From: Trifolium pratense
Taxonomy: Eukaryota; Streptophyta; Magnoliopsida; Fabales; Fabaceae
Reading direction: 5' to 3'
Assembly (NCBI RefSeq): GCF_020283565.1
Contig: NC_060065.1
Location: 55,217,489-55,281,488 of the forward strand
Length of the DNA stretch: 64,000 nucleotides
Positions 1 to 11,440 of this stretch are shown here, piece after piece. The stretch's first letter is position 1; the number at the start of each line of letters is the position of its first letter. The position numbers and the translations under genes are program-made. The notes under the pieces were generated by a model. It was not told the DNA's origin, did no database searches, and saw only the letters and a program-made list of their open reading frames with translations.

Positions 1-1076
1 ATCTCTAATTTAACTTTCCAAAAGGAAGTAGGTAATCAAAGTTATGTGTTGAATTGCATCCATAAATTTGTGGGTAGTTGCAGTTGGAGCCCTTGAATAA
101 TTTTGTACAGAGATATGGATGATTGAGAGGGGAAAATCATACTACTACATAAGAAGACCCCCAAGCTAACTTCAACAAAAGGTTCATTTTATAGGCCTTA
201 TACACTTGGCTTGGCTCACAACACAAATTTGCTACATTTACATGAGTCCAGTAATTGTGTTGAAGTAGCCATTTTTTTTTGACAAAGAAGTAGCCATTTT
301 TTTTAAAAGTAATTTACTTGTTAGAATTCTACCCTTAGAGTGTATGAACTTACTTAACTAGCATTTCGAGTTCGAATATCGACTTGTGCATAGTAGCAAC
401 TTTATTTTATTTCATATACACTATTTGACTATTTGTAGTTGTAGTAGTTGGATTGTTAATTTGGCTAGATTGAATCTTCACAATTCTTCCAACAAACATT
501 ATACTACAACAACATCCCCACCAAAAGGTTAAAACTTCAAAGTGCAAGAAAAAATAGAACAAATTTTTCAATTTCAACTTTCATAAGGTTAAACAAGTAA
601 CAACTAACACACTTCCATGGTTACATAGATTAATGCATGCTGCATAAATCATAATCATAATTGTATACTTAAATTAAAATCTAATTAGCCGCGGGCTTAC
701 ATTTTCATTTTCCCCTTAGCCACTTCAGCATAACCTACACATTTTTTAATCCCCTCACCAATACAACTCTACCCTAATCTTTTAATTTTTCATACAAACC
801 AACAAAAAAACAAAACTCACAAAAGTCTCTCACTCACTTAATTACCCTCTTTGACACACCTTTCTATAATAACCTTTCCCCTTAATCCGTCACAGTCTCC
901 AAAACATCCAGTCAAAAAGCTGTAAAAATGAGCGCCAAAAACATAATTGGTGGAAAAACAAAAAAAACAAAACAACATTGTACTACACTTTTTGTCACAT
1001 TATATATTGAAAATTACTAAAATACTACTGTAACAATAACAATGTGAACTTTGACCGATGACCGGTAATCTAGTGA
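1..1076. other. Intergenic, downstream of the expansin gene
   Basis: No coding region is supported here. The segment is AT-rich with poly-A/T runs. A direct repeat of AAGTAGCCATTTTTTTT lies at about 267-303, close to a weak B-box-like GAGTTCGAATATC near 368, which could be a worn SINE end. The part next to 1076 should contain the 3' UTR of the expansin gene on the minus strand. Confidence 0.5.
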
Positions 1077-2600
1077 TCAAACACGAAAATTCTTTCCGGT
1101 AAAAGTTTGACCAAATTGCCAATTTTGTGGGGCAATGTTCCAAGAAGTGGAAGTGCGACGGTCACTACCGGTAACTCTGAAGGACAAAGACTGACCCACT
1201 AAAACAGAATTTGATTGCCAATTTTGCCCCCAGTTTCTGCTCATTGGCATCCACCCTGTTCTTGAGCCTTTAACATAAGTGCGCACGATATCACCTGCAC
1301 CCGCGACGTTGCTGATTAGTACTAAGTTAAAGTAACGGAATCCGTTAATTGTGAATCTGATCCCACCGCGCTTCCTACACGGCACCCTGCATAATCACAA
1401 CCAAACACTGCCTTAGTACAATACATCAAATTTATTGATTATACACTGCCTTAGTATCTCTCATTTATGCCAAATGATGTTTGTATAGTTTGCTTGTTTA
1501 AGTTAAAATGCCAAATGATATCGTTAATAAGTCTTAATTCAATTGACAAAAAATAGTCGAAATTGTTAGGTCGGACGATATAATCAGGATTCAAATCCCC
1601 GACTCGTTCACTTGTGTGTGTAAGTTTATAATGAGAGTCATTTCATCTATCCAGGGAAAAATTGACAAACTTAATTTTGAAATATTTAGATGTCTCCCAC
1701 TAAATTTCCACTTTGCCTTCTATAATTGAATCTATAGGTTAGAATATGTAGCTTTTGACTTGAAAAGTAATTATTACACTCAAATTTACCATTCATCTAC
1801 CTTGCTATGGATTTCAATTTTTCGTGAGGCAAAATTATACACATTTATGTCACTTAAACATGTCAAAATCAATTTTATGGAGTAAAAATGTGGGGTACAA
1901 ACCGGCGATAGGCGACAGGGACGATTCCGGCGCGATATTCAGCGATTTTAAGGAACATAGGCATGGCAAGATCGAAATGAGGGCGAGGAGGGTTACACCA
2001 ACCACCATTGTCACTAGCTTGAGCAAAATTAGGAGGACAGAAATTAGTAGCTGTAATGAAAATGGAAGGACTACCAGAGTGACACCATTGTTTATCATTT
2101 GCACATTTCAATTCAAAGCAAGAACCACAGCTAAGTCCACTGTTGAAAAGTGCTGTACTTAATGCTGCAGTGTTAACTCCATAACCTTGACTGTATAAGT
2201 TTCCATAACCACATGCTCCACCTAAACTCAACAAAAACAACATTAGTTGATATTAATTAACTCTTTAAGTTGAAAATTAGTTTTTTTTTATTTAAAAAAA
2301 CTAAATTAGTCCTCCAAATTGACATCGAACCTGAGACCTTAAGGAGGAGCATACTCTCAGGTCTCAAGCCAATACCACTTGACTAACCCAAGTGGGAAGT
2401 TGAAAATTAGTTATAAACATGAGAGTAATATAGTAAATACCCATGGTGCCGGAAGCATCAGAACCGCCGTAAAAAGTGGCGTGAGCGGTTTGCCATGAAC
2501 CGCCATTGTAAACACCGGGGATTCTAGCCTCTACTACCATCATCCACATTGTTAATGACATGATTAGAGACACAATGTACAACACGGTCATTGTACCCAT
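1077..2600 (-). CDS. EXPA: Alpha-expansin, cell-wall loosening protein
   Basis: Three exons on the minus strand: 2441-2600, 1903-2221 and 1077-1386, joined with matching phases, give 262 residues, the usual alpha-expansin length. The start is followed by a hydrophobic signal peptide (about residues 1-25), fitting secretion to the wall. The double-psi barrel domain shows [11 protein letters not shown] across the first splice, eight or so conserved Cys, and the HFDL motif ([10 protein letters not shown]) that typifies expansins. The C-terminal domain has the aromatic surface ([27 protein letters not shown]) that binds wall polysaccharide. Alpha-expansins loosen cellulose-hemicellulose contacts without hydrolysis in acid-induced growth. 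Introns sit at the positions usual for plant EXPA genes. Which EXPA member this is cannot be told without a phylogeny. Confidence 0.96.
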
Positions 2601-2830
2601 TTGTGGTTTTGAATTAATTTAATTTGTTTTTGAGAGTGGAAAAGAAGAAGAGAAAAATGAGAGATACGGAAAACAGAGAGATGAGTAGTTAGTGAAGTGG
2701 GGAATGGTTGGGTTGGGTTTGGGGCTACTTATGGACAATGCTGCCTCTTGTTACAGTGGACAGTGCTACCAGTACATAATGAGGGTTACTTTTTTAATTC
2801 TCAAAAAATCATACTTCAAGTTACTTTGGA

Positions 2831-3081
2831 TGAGTAAACTCTTAAATACCTCCTAAAATTTTAAAATTTGTTAAATACTCCTCAAAATTTGTAAATAGGT
2901 AAATATCTTCCTGAAATTATAAAAAGTCAATCAAATTACCCTCTGATGTGGACTCTGACTGGTAGTGCCAGAGAGCAATTTGATTGACTTTTTATAATTT
3001 TAGGGAGGTATTTGCCTATTTCCAAATTTTAGGGGGTATTTGACGAATTTTAAAATTTTAGGGGGTATTTGACCGTTACTC
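2831..3081. mobile_element. Fold-back MITE (possible Mutator type)
   Basis: The two arms, about 95-100 nt each, are near-perfect reverse complements: GAGTAA...AAATACCTCCTAAAATT on the left and AATTTTAGGGGGTATTT...TTACTC on the right, around a loop of about 45 nt. Flanks TACTTTGGA (2822-2830) and TACTTTCAA (3082-3090) could be an old 9-bp target duplication with two mismatches. There is no coding capacity. Confidence 0.75.
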
Positions 3082-3357
3082 TACTTTCAATCTTAGCCGG
3101 GACATCCGGCCTAACAAGTACTCCCTCTGTTCCACAATGAGTGAGTCAGTTGACTGCGTCACGCATGCCAATACATAACTTTGACGATTAATATTTTTAA
3201 TCGTATAATAGTAAAAATTATAAAAATATGATATTTTAAAAATACTCATCGAGATGAATCCAACAACATCTTATATGCTAATATTTGTTTTTATTTATTA
3301 GTAGAAAAAATATGGTCAAAACAAGATATGTGAATAGTGCATACAGTCAAAAATAAA

Positions 3358-3513
3358 TACTCCATCCGATCCTAAATATAATAAAAGATCCATTTTTTAG
3401 ATTCATTGAGAATCTAATATATTTGATCTACAGTATATTATAGGCTAGATACATTAAATGTTCAATAAATCTAAAAAGTAAATTTTCTATTATATTTAGG
3501 ATACGAGAGACTA
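3358..3513. mobile_element. Stowaway/mariner-like MITE
   Basis: The left end TACTCCATCCGATCCTAAAT is mirrored by a right end ATTTAGGATACGAGAGACTA, with TA at both borders as expected of the mariner/Stowaway group. It may sit inside an older Stowaway-like copy: a similar one-sided terminus (TACTCCCTCTGTTCCACAAT) starts at 3119, and a weak mirror (AATGGTGGAAGTAG) follows near 3536-3550. Confidence 0.75.
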
Positions 3514-3750
3514 CTCCGTGTATAATTTATCTTAAAATGGTGGAAGTAGATTAAATACTAAATGCAATTATTTAAGTGACTGCATTGTTGAGCCCCGTGT
3601 ATAAGTATAACACTTTCCCAATTACATTCACATGTTGTGAATTCATTCTGGTCTTTATCAATATCATGCTTTATTTTTTGTTCTGCCTTTGCACGCTCTA
3701 ACTGCGAGTCATGAAATCATTCTCTTCAATTTCTAATATGAAATTAATAA

Positions 3751-3928
3751 GGGTTATGTTAACTTGTGCCCTAAGGGCACATGTTAAGCTACCTAAAAAT
3801 AGAAATAGAGCATTTAATGATAGAAAACATTTAATGTTTAGAGAATTGAATACACTACAAGTTCATTAAATTTTTTCCACATTTATCTTCTTAACATGTG
3901 CCCTTAAGGGCACAAGTTAACATTCTCC
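3751..3928. mobile_element. Mutator-type MITE, GTGCCC-palindrome family, copy 1
   Basis: A 178-bp fold-back element flanked by a perfect 9-bp duplication AATTAATAA (3742-3750 and 3929-3937). The ends are GGGTTATGTTAACTTGTGCC and its near reverse complement. Each end holds an inner palindrome of the form GTGCCC...GGGCAC followed by TTAAG. Its architecture matches the two better-preserved copies at 24167-24351 and 40582-40766. No coding capacity. Confidence 0.85.
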
Positions 3929-4090
3929 AATTAATAAATAAATAAATCTCAGTGATCCGTAAAACAAAAATGAATTGTGAGTAGGTGAATAAAGTAATGT
4001 TGGTTTCCCAAATGGCGTGATATGCGGGTGTGATTAGAGTAGGTGAATAAAAGATTATTATTTAATTTAATAATATAATAATAATAGTCT

Positions 4091-4250
4091 GTCCTCGTGA
4101 GCTTAACTCAGTTGGTAGAGACTTCGCACTATATGTGCAGAACCCGAGTTCAAACCCGGGACACTCTACTTATTTACCTTTAAAGGTGAATTTTCTAACC
4201 ACTAGGCTATTTAAAAAAAAAATAATAATAATAATAATAATAATAATATA
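4091..4250 (+). mobile_element. tRNA-derived SINE
   Basis: The head has a Pol III A-box-like stretch (GCTTAACTCAGTTGGTAG) and a B box (GAGTTCAAACCCGGG). It is followed by a conserved body ending CCACTAGGCTATTT and a simple A/AAT tail (4212-4248). The same body ends occur at 12551-12676 and 13222-13290. It does not fold as a full tRNA, so it is a SINE and not a tRNA gene. Confidence 0.75.
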
Positions 4251-4352
4251 TGTAATTCATGATATAAAGTGCTGCAGCCTGGAACAGTTTATCGTCAACC
4301 AAAAAGAGAATGACAATATAAACTGTATGTACGGATTTTATTATGTGACTAA

Positions 4353-4930
4353 AGCAGTTTGGTAAAAAAAATAGTAGATAATCGATTAGTTTATAGCGGG
4401 TGAGTTTATAAGTTAGCTTTGTAATAGTTTACGAGTGTTTGATAAAATTAGTGGTTGAACTAGCTTAAAAGTCTAAAACGACTTTAAAAAATATATCTTT
4501 TATTAATATTTAATGTTTTTTATGTAAGGTGGCAGGGACAAAATTAGAAGAAAAATATTGACATAGTGTGGCACAAGTGGTAGATACTTGGGTCTCGTAA
4601 CTATTTGGTCATTGGTTCGATCTCTAGCCGGTGCGTGTGGAGAAGATTTGTTGGGAGAGATCAACCACTTTAATGTATCTCAATTACCTCAGGGGATTAG
4701 TCTTTGCACTTGCGCGTGGAGGATACATTTGATTTAAAAAAAAAAAATTGAAAGAAAAAAGATAAACTATTAACTCATAAGCTGTTTGAAATAACATTTA
4801 AAAAATAAGCTATAAACTAGTAAAATAAGTTATAAGCTCTTTTTTAAAAACATTTATCAAACATGTCTTTTTTAGTTGATATGAGTTTATAATAGTATAA
4901 GCTAAAAATCTAACCTTATGAAATAGAGCC
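4353..4930. mobile_element. Tourist/Harbinger-like MITE carrying a nested SINE
   Basis: The ends resemble the better copy at 45641-46032: GCAGTTTGGTAAAA on the left and TGAAATAGAGCC on the right, flanked by TAA at 4350-4352 and 4931-4933. The interior is full of AAGCTTATAA-type words (TATAAGTTAGCTT, ATAAGCTATAAACTAG). Without the SINE inserted at about 4553-4750 its length would be about 385 bp, close to the 392 bp of the other copy. Confidence 0.7.
4553..4750 (+). mobile_element. tRNA-derived SINE nested in a MITE
   Basis: It starts with an A-box-like region (TGGCACAAGTGGTAGATACT), has a B box (GGTTCGATCTC) and ends in a poly-A run at 4736-4747. Imperfect AGAAGAAAAA / GAAAGAAAAA flanks could be the target duplication. 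A relative lies at 11248-11440. It interrupts the Tourist-like element at 4353-4930. Confidence 0.7.
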
Positions 4931-6874
4931 TAAAACTCCTTGTCAACATCATATTTTGAATTTATGGCTTATAATTTAAGCTCACACGACAAAAAAAGTC
5001 TCATTCTATTAACTTTGTTTTTGTAGCTTATTTTTACTAGTTTATAATTTATTTTGATAAATTTATTCAATCAAGTATAATTTATCATTTTTCTTTCAAT
5101 ATATTTGTCATCTTACTTAAAGAAAATAAAAACTTTCTTTAACTAGTGTATTAAAAAAATTCTTTAACAATTTCTATTGGGAAGTAAGTAAGCATTGGAT
5201 TCCCCAATAATATGAAAAGATGATTGATAATGACCAGCAGCTGTTTATGTTTCTAGATTTCGTTAGTTACGTTCTTCATCATTTCATTCCTCCTTTTGGA
5301 ACACGATTCTCATTTTTTTTTTCAAAATATGTAAATATATGAAAATTTTGAACACTCATCAAATCGAATAAATTGAAGTAAAGCCCACGCTAAGTTAGAA
5401 AGATTCAAGTTTTGGTACAAAATTGAATTCCATAGGCAATGATAAAAACACATGCCATAGATGCGTAGCTTATTATTTTCAACGTACTTCGATCATATAG
5501 TATAGTTTACATACATATATTAATTCTACTATAAATTTATAAAGTAATTTTAGAAATAGAAGGAGGATTACTATAGTCAATTTTTCCATGAAAATCTTTT
5601 GTTTAGATCCTAAGAGTAGAAATATTGTGTATAGGGGTTGGATGAGTACTTCAACTGGTTAAGCTAGTTGAGCTATGAGTTAAGGAGTTGGAGGTTCAGG
5701 GTTCAAGTCCTGGCAAAAAGAAAAATTAACGTAACATTCTAATATGCTAACAATTAACAATTTGTCATTCAAAAAATAAATACTGCGCATAGAAAAACAA
5801 GAAATCATGTTTTGCCTAAATAAAAGATCTTGACAGCGAAACAAAAAAAATTAATGAATATAAATTCTTTCGTTGACCAAAGAGTATCTCGGATAGCCTT
5901 TTCTTTTTGCGAGATGGAATTGTTAGAGCGGATGTTCCTTTTCGAAGGGCGGAATCGAAGTATAGTGTATTTTTTTTGGGATATCTATTTATTTTATTTT
6001 GGTAAGACTATAGTCTATTTATGTAATTTCAAAAAATGAAAAGAATACACATTTCAGATTTGGCATGCAATTTAAACCTCTGCTGAATAATGTTGTTCCA
6101 CATTTAAGATTTAGTCAAATAATTATTAATCGCTGCTTAGGAAACACTTTAATTTTAACAATTATAAATACTAATAATGTGAACCATGCTTGCTTTAAAA
6201 GGAGTGTTACATTTTACTACATAACATAACCATGCACGACATCATAAGTTAACAACATTCACTTAGACCCAAATTAAGAAAACATAATCACAACACTCCC
6301 CAAGCCTTTAACTTTCTTTTTACTCCCTCCATTGTAATTAATCAACAAAAAGTGTTTTATGGTTTTATGTAATGTTCCTTTTTGTGTGTTAAAAGGAATC
6401 CAATCATCATTAGTAAGACATGCATTACTATCTTCTTGTGTGTTGAAAAAGTTAAACATGATTTGGGGGTTAAAACGTGGTTTAAGTAGAAGCAATTCTT
6501 TGTAAAGAAAAAGTACAAGCCCCCGGTTGACTCTGAGGGTGCATACCGGGAGAGTATCGTATGCGTATTGGTATTCTGCCTAAAATGGAGTACCCGTGTA
6601 TCATAGATTATAAACAAATTAAATTTTCAAAATCAAATTTATCCATACTCAAACTTTGTCATCCAGACTCAAGACATTAGACATTTATAGGAGTAGTACA
6701 TTATAGTAAGTAGTAGTATAAGATCAACAATTATTTTGTCAAAAATAAACAAAGAGACACATTTATTATATCATGTTCTAATGTTGAGAGGAGTTACCCA
6801 AAAAAATGTCTAATGTGGTGAATGCGGAACCAAACAGATAGTGATATGTCTTCAGTCATCAATATTATCCAATG
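4931..6874. other. Intergenic
   Basis: No gene is supported. The stretch is AT-rich. It contains a short tRNA-like SINE head at 5633-5730, with A-box-like ACTGGTTAAGCTAGTTGAGC and B box GGGTTCAAGTCCTGG. Open frames around 5830-6040 and 6270-6620 are short, lack similarity to known proteins and have no splice context. Confidence 0.5.
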
Positions 6875-7074
6875 TGTTGGTATTTCAAGTGTGAGTTGAG
6901 TCCCACATCGGATGAAACAATGAATGTTGAATGATTTATAAGTGAGAGGACCCATTAACCTAATACCTTAAAGTTTTGGGTTAAAGTGTGGTGTCCAACT
7001 CACTTGTGTAGTTATTCAAGGCCTGATGTGATGATCACCCAGACCCCCTCATGACCCAGCAGTGGTATCAGAGC
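6875..7074 (+). mobile_element. LTR plus primer-binding site of a small LTR retrotransposon (TRIM-like)
   Basis: A 187-bp LTR-like unit runs from TGTTGG (6875) to CCAGCA (7061). It is followed after one base by TGGTATCAGAGC (7063-7074), the classic site complementary to the 3' end of initiator tRNA-Met. The LTR contains GAGTCCCACATCGGATG, common in legume LTRs. Internal sequence continues to about 7210, but no gag or pol frame and no second LTR are seen, so the element is truncated or was always non-coding (TRIM). Confidence 0.75.
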
Positions 7075-9334
7075 CGATGGTTGTTGATCCGGCTCCTTGT
7101 GTCGAAAATCTTCCTGACAAGGTGTTCAGGCGGTGTGTCCCGTTTGAGGTCAAGCAACGGCGGTACAAGTAGATGAAAAAGCTTTCGTTCGAGGGGAAGC
7201 ATGTCCATACCATTGCTGTAATTTTGATCCATCGATACATCTCAAAATTAAAGTCTAGCTTTTCAAATTTTCATCGAGCAAAACTTGTTTAGTCACAATC
7301 TTAAATAAAAAATATTTGAGAGGGCGCACAAATTCATTTTATTTTTGCTCTAACTAGTAAATTCATTTGCTCAAACTTTAGAAGTTAACATAATTCACAA
7401 TAAAAAATATGTAAACAAAAAAAAAATAGAGATTAAGACTCAACATCTATGTCCAAAAATTAGGAGGATATTCTAGTTAAGACTCATTCTAAAATTCTCA
7501 CTCACTTCAATCATTATACTCATTTAACGACGGAGTGTATGAAAATACATACACTTCATCATCATACATCATATAGTCTTGCTAAATCTAAATCTCAATT
7601 CACAAAATAATAACCAATTCATTGTCGCTCTGAGATCCTACATTTTTTTATAATATGAATTTTATAAAGAAAAAAAATTATATTTATCGTCTCACTATTA
7701 AAATTTATTGGATTTTTCACTTATGTTTTGTGAATGATAAAATCAGATAAATTTTAATGGTAAGACAATGAATATAACTTTACGAACATAAGACTACTTT
7801 CTTGTTTTGGTAGACAAGATAAGATTACTTATTAGGTAGGAAATGAGTGAATGAATCCAATTAATAACTAAAACATTAATTTCCCGACTTTATATTAATG
7901 CACTTTGGTGACATATTTTAGCTTTTAGACAACCACCCTAATTCTCCCAAGTCCCAAGTCATTCAATACGGAACAAAGACTTAAGAATGAGAATGGAAGC
8001 ATTTGGTGTCCACCTATTTAGGCTTGATTGTTGGAGGCATAAAGTCATAATAATCCACCATTTTTAATTTAGTGTGTGTGTGGGTCATTCTCATTCATCA
8101 ACAAATACCATTGCTCAACAAGTCTCCCCTTTTAAATTATAAAGCAAATCTAATTGTCTCGAATTTATTTGCATTGTCTTTAACTAAAATAAAATAAAAT
8201 ACGACTTTTGAATGTACATTGAAAAAAGTTAGTCAACAAAGAAGTCTCAAGTCTCAACTGCATGTAGCTCTCTATCTTCTACCGTTTAACTATTTAATCG
8301 TTTGTCTCATTAAACGGTTAACATATGTAATTAGACGTCATTCTCTTATGATATTATATTGTTAAGAAATTTCATATTGAATGTGAGTTGGCTTCGACAT
8401 GTGTTTATAAGTAAGAGGCAATTGTCACTTTATAAGTCGGTTTTGTAGGATTTAGTTAGTCCAAACTCATAAATTTAAGATAATATCAGAATCTCTCAAA
8501 GATCCTTTGGGTTATCCGCTATCAGACTACCCACCATTTATATCTATGCTCAAAGTCCAATAATGTTGGGCGAGTCTCACATAGGATGTATGTGAGTTGA
8601 CCTGAACATGAGTTTATAAGTAAAAAACAATCATCACGAGTCGGGCGAAAAAAGGGGGGAGAAGCTCCTCGTTCCCGGTTCTCCTGGATCCTCCGGAACC
8701 ACATGAATCTTTAGTTTGAATGAGATTCCAACTCAGCACTTTTTGCTATTTTTAGAAGAGTTGCTCTTTAGAGAACAATTTACAAGTCGATTTTATAGAG
8801 TTGAGATAAGTTTAACTCTCGAGTCTAAGACATGTACTCTTTTACTTGCTATTTTTGTAAATTTAAAGTTACGCGATTCCGATCATCATCTCTATTATAA
8901 ATATTTGCTATAATTTTGTATCTATAACTTAATAAAATCCATAAAAATACCTTGACCAAAATAAATCAATAAAAACACAACTCTTCAATCAAAGACCGAA
9001 TTCATTTGGTGTAATTGATCGATCTCTGTCTCCATCAATTTTGCCTTGGAGTGTGGTGTGGAGGAGTCTTGGATTACAACTGCACTTGCACATGGTATTT
9101 GTAATGAGGCAGATTTTTGGTGGTGTGCAACTTTTTATGGTGGTGTGGCAGATTAGTTAGATATAAATGAATTTGGCTTATAAGGCGATTGCATGTGATG
9201 TGGTGTATGGTAAGACTAAGATGAGATATATTAGACACACAACTACTATCCACTTCCATGTGAGAAGATGGGCTTAACTTTATCATTTTATCCATTTCCA
9301 TCTTTGTCAATCATGTTAAAACTTTTATTTTATC
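7075..9334. other. Intergenic with LTR-like remnant at 8562-8700
   Basis: No gene is supported. At 8562-8700 the sequence GGGCGAGTCTCACATAGGATG followed by GAGTTTATAAGTAAAAAACA resembles the LTR at 6875-7061. A further worn relative lies at about 8365-8470. The remainder is AT-rich. Confidence 0.5.
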
Positions 9335-9656
9335 GGCTTAACTACACATTTGGTCCCTTACGTTTATTTTAGGTTTTAATTTGGTCTCTTACGTTTAAAA
9401 AGTATCAATTTGGTCCCTGTTAGTCATTTCCGTTAGTTTTGTCACTAACACCGTTTGAACAGTATATGTGTCAGTGTGTCCAAGTGCCACGTGTCAGTCC
9501 ACATATGCAAATTGGCTGCCACATGTGACAAAATTGATGGAAAAGAGTAACTTGAAACCTAAAATAAGCATAAGGGACTAAATTGATACTTTTTAAACGT
9601 AAGAGATCAAATTGAAACCTAAAATAAACGTAAGAGACCAAATGTGTAGTTAAACC
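9335..9656. mobile_element. Mutator-type fold-back element
   Basis: A 322-bp element whose arms of about 100 nt are reverse complements: GGCTTAACTACACATTTGGT on the left and ACCAAATGTGTAGTTAAACC on the right. Each arm repeats words such as TTACGTTTATTTTAGGTTT. A perfect 9-bp duplication TATTTTATC flanks it (9326-9334, 9657-9665), the Mutator-superfamily hallmark. No coding capacity. Confidence 0.9.
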
Positions 9657-9665
9657 TATTTTATC

Positions 9666-10890
9666 TATTTAGTTTATTATAAAATAAAGTATGATCGGTC
9701 CCTATGAGTAGGGCTGGACAACGGTCGAATTCGGATCGAAAATTGTCCATCCGACGATTTGAATATCTTCGTCAGCTTAAAGTTTCGGTTTGGTCGGATT
9801 ATAGTTTGATCGGATTTGTATTGGGTGGTTTTTCAATGTAATTCAATTAATATAGACATTGTATTATATATGCAGAAGTTAGAGTTCGAACTTTGAACAC
9901 ATCATTTTATTCACTTTAAGGGTAAAATACTAGCTAATAAACTAATAACAAAAGATATTAAACTCTTAAAACATAACAAATCAATATTTAAATTTTAATG
10001 TTGTTGCCATGTGTTATAAACTATGTGCTGTTTTTTTTTCTTTCCTTTTCATAAATCACATATATCTTTTGCGTGTAACTGCAAATATCCTTGTGGGACT
10101 CAAATGTGCGACGAACTCTTACTAAGAATTTTAATGTTGTTGCATGCCTAAGGTAGAGATCAAATCCAAAACCTTAGTTAAGCTAAAAAAATTCTGCATC
10201 ATCTCATGTATGCGCTTTTGAGCAACTATTCATAATTGCATATGCTATTTTTTTTTACAATGTTTTTAGTCAAAAATAAGTAGAGAGAGCACGGGGTAAA
10301 AAGATAAGAAAGGGCCCGGGTGGAAAATACAAAAAATTATGGGCTTGTTCTGTCTTTGGGTTACAGTAACATACCCTACCTGAGATATTGTTCTTCTGTT
10401 ACCAAATCCTGCTGCATTTGGGAATGAATGTACCTCTTTGGTTCAGAAGGTAGACTAAGACAACACATATATGGGATCAGAAGTTCAGAATATAACCAGT
10501 GAACTAAAGAGGGGACAACATTATTTATATGGACAAATTTATTAATCATCTATTACTCCTTTTCTTTTGTTCATATAATCATCTATAAATACTGGTTGAA
10601 TTATGTTTGTGTTTGATTTAATTTATATTTTAAGTGTTCAGTTGTAGAATTTTAGTCTTATAACTTTAAGGTAGTGAGTTTAATTTTTTTAAAAAAATAG
10701 TTGTAAAATGATATCATTTCGATAATTAAAAAAAAAAAAAAATCCTCCTTCAATTTTTTATAAAAAATGTTTGCGTTTGATTTTATTTATAGTTACCTTG
10801 TGTTTGATTAATAATTCTATTTTTTAAGAAAACAATTGTAAGTACTATTTATAAATATGTTTTTCGTCTTTATAAAATTGATAACCTTAC
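9666..10890. other. Intergenic
   Basis: No gene, RNA or repeat boundary can be supported. The sequence is AT-rich, with a poly-A run near 10729-10742. Confidence 0.5.
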
Positions 10891-11045
10891 CAATCGTTAG
10901 TTGGTTCAGTGGTGATTAACGCTGAACTTGATAGGGAGGACCGCAGTTCGATCCTCCGCAACTGCGATCGGAAAGGGGCTGAAACCAATTGATGTCAGAA
11001 CTGATCCCCAAACCAGATTCAACTGGTGATGAAAAACAAAACAAA
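10891..11045 (+). mobile_element. tRNA-derived SINE, family with GCGATC/GGGGCTGA body
   Basis: The head carries an A-box-like GTTGGTTCAGTGGTGATTAA and B box AGTTCGATCCTCC. The body continues with AAAGGGGCTGAAACCA and CAACTGGTGATGAAAAAC. A second copy with the same order of blocks lies at 35971-36092, which supports a dispersed repeat and not a functional tRNA. Confidence 0.75.
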
Positions 11046-11247
11046 AAAATTGATAAACTTCGGTTTTTTATCTGTATAAAAAAAAATCACGTGTTTTTAT
11101 CCCTAAAAATATTTTTAGTTCTTAATGATCAATTTATGTTCATTTCGATGTCAATGCTAATACTTTTTTATGTTTAAGATGTGTCAATGTAATATGCTAA
11201 ACCTCGTATTATGTCAAAAAAATGTTAAAAACATGTCAAAATTTATA

Positions 11248-11440
11248 TTGGTCGTACAAGTGGTAAGAGTTTTAGTCCCTTAAGCATGTAGTTAGAGGTT
11301 CGATTTCCGATTTATGTGTATGAAGAAAATTTGGTTGGCCGAAGAGAACTCACATTATGTACCTTACAGATTTCTCGACGGAGATTAGCAATCAATATTG
11401 CATTGGGAACTTTGTAAAAACATAATTTTTCTAATAAAAA
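11248..11440 (+). mobile_element. tRNA-derived SINE
   Basis: GGTCGTACAAGTGGTAAGAG (A-box region) is followed by AGAGGTTCGATTTCCGA (B-box region) and a body resembling the SINE nested at 4553-4750. The ends are not sharp. Confidence 0.55.

Noticed and set aside
1824..2162. Open frame of 112 codons on the plus strand
   Set aside because: It is the complement of expansin exon 2 and has no domain.
4091..4170. Possible tRNA gene (TAGCTCAGTTGG-like head and B box)
   Set aside because: There is no acceptor-stem pairing, and the same body with an A-rich tail is repeated elsewhere, so it is a SINE.
10891..10970. Possible tRNA gene
   Set aside because: Boxes A and B are present, but the stems do not pair and a second diverged copy exists at 35971.
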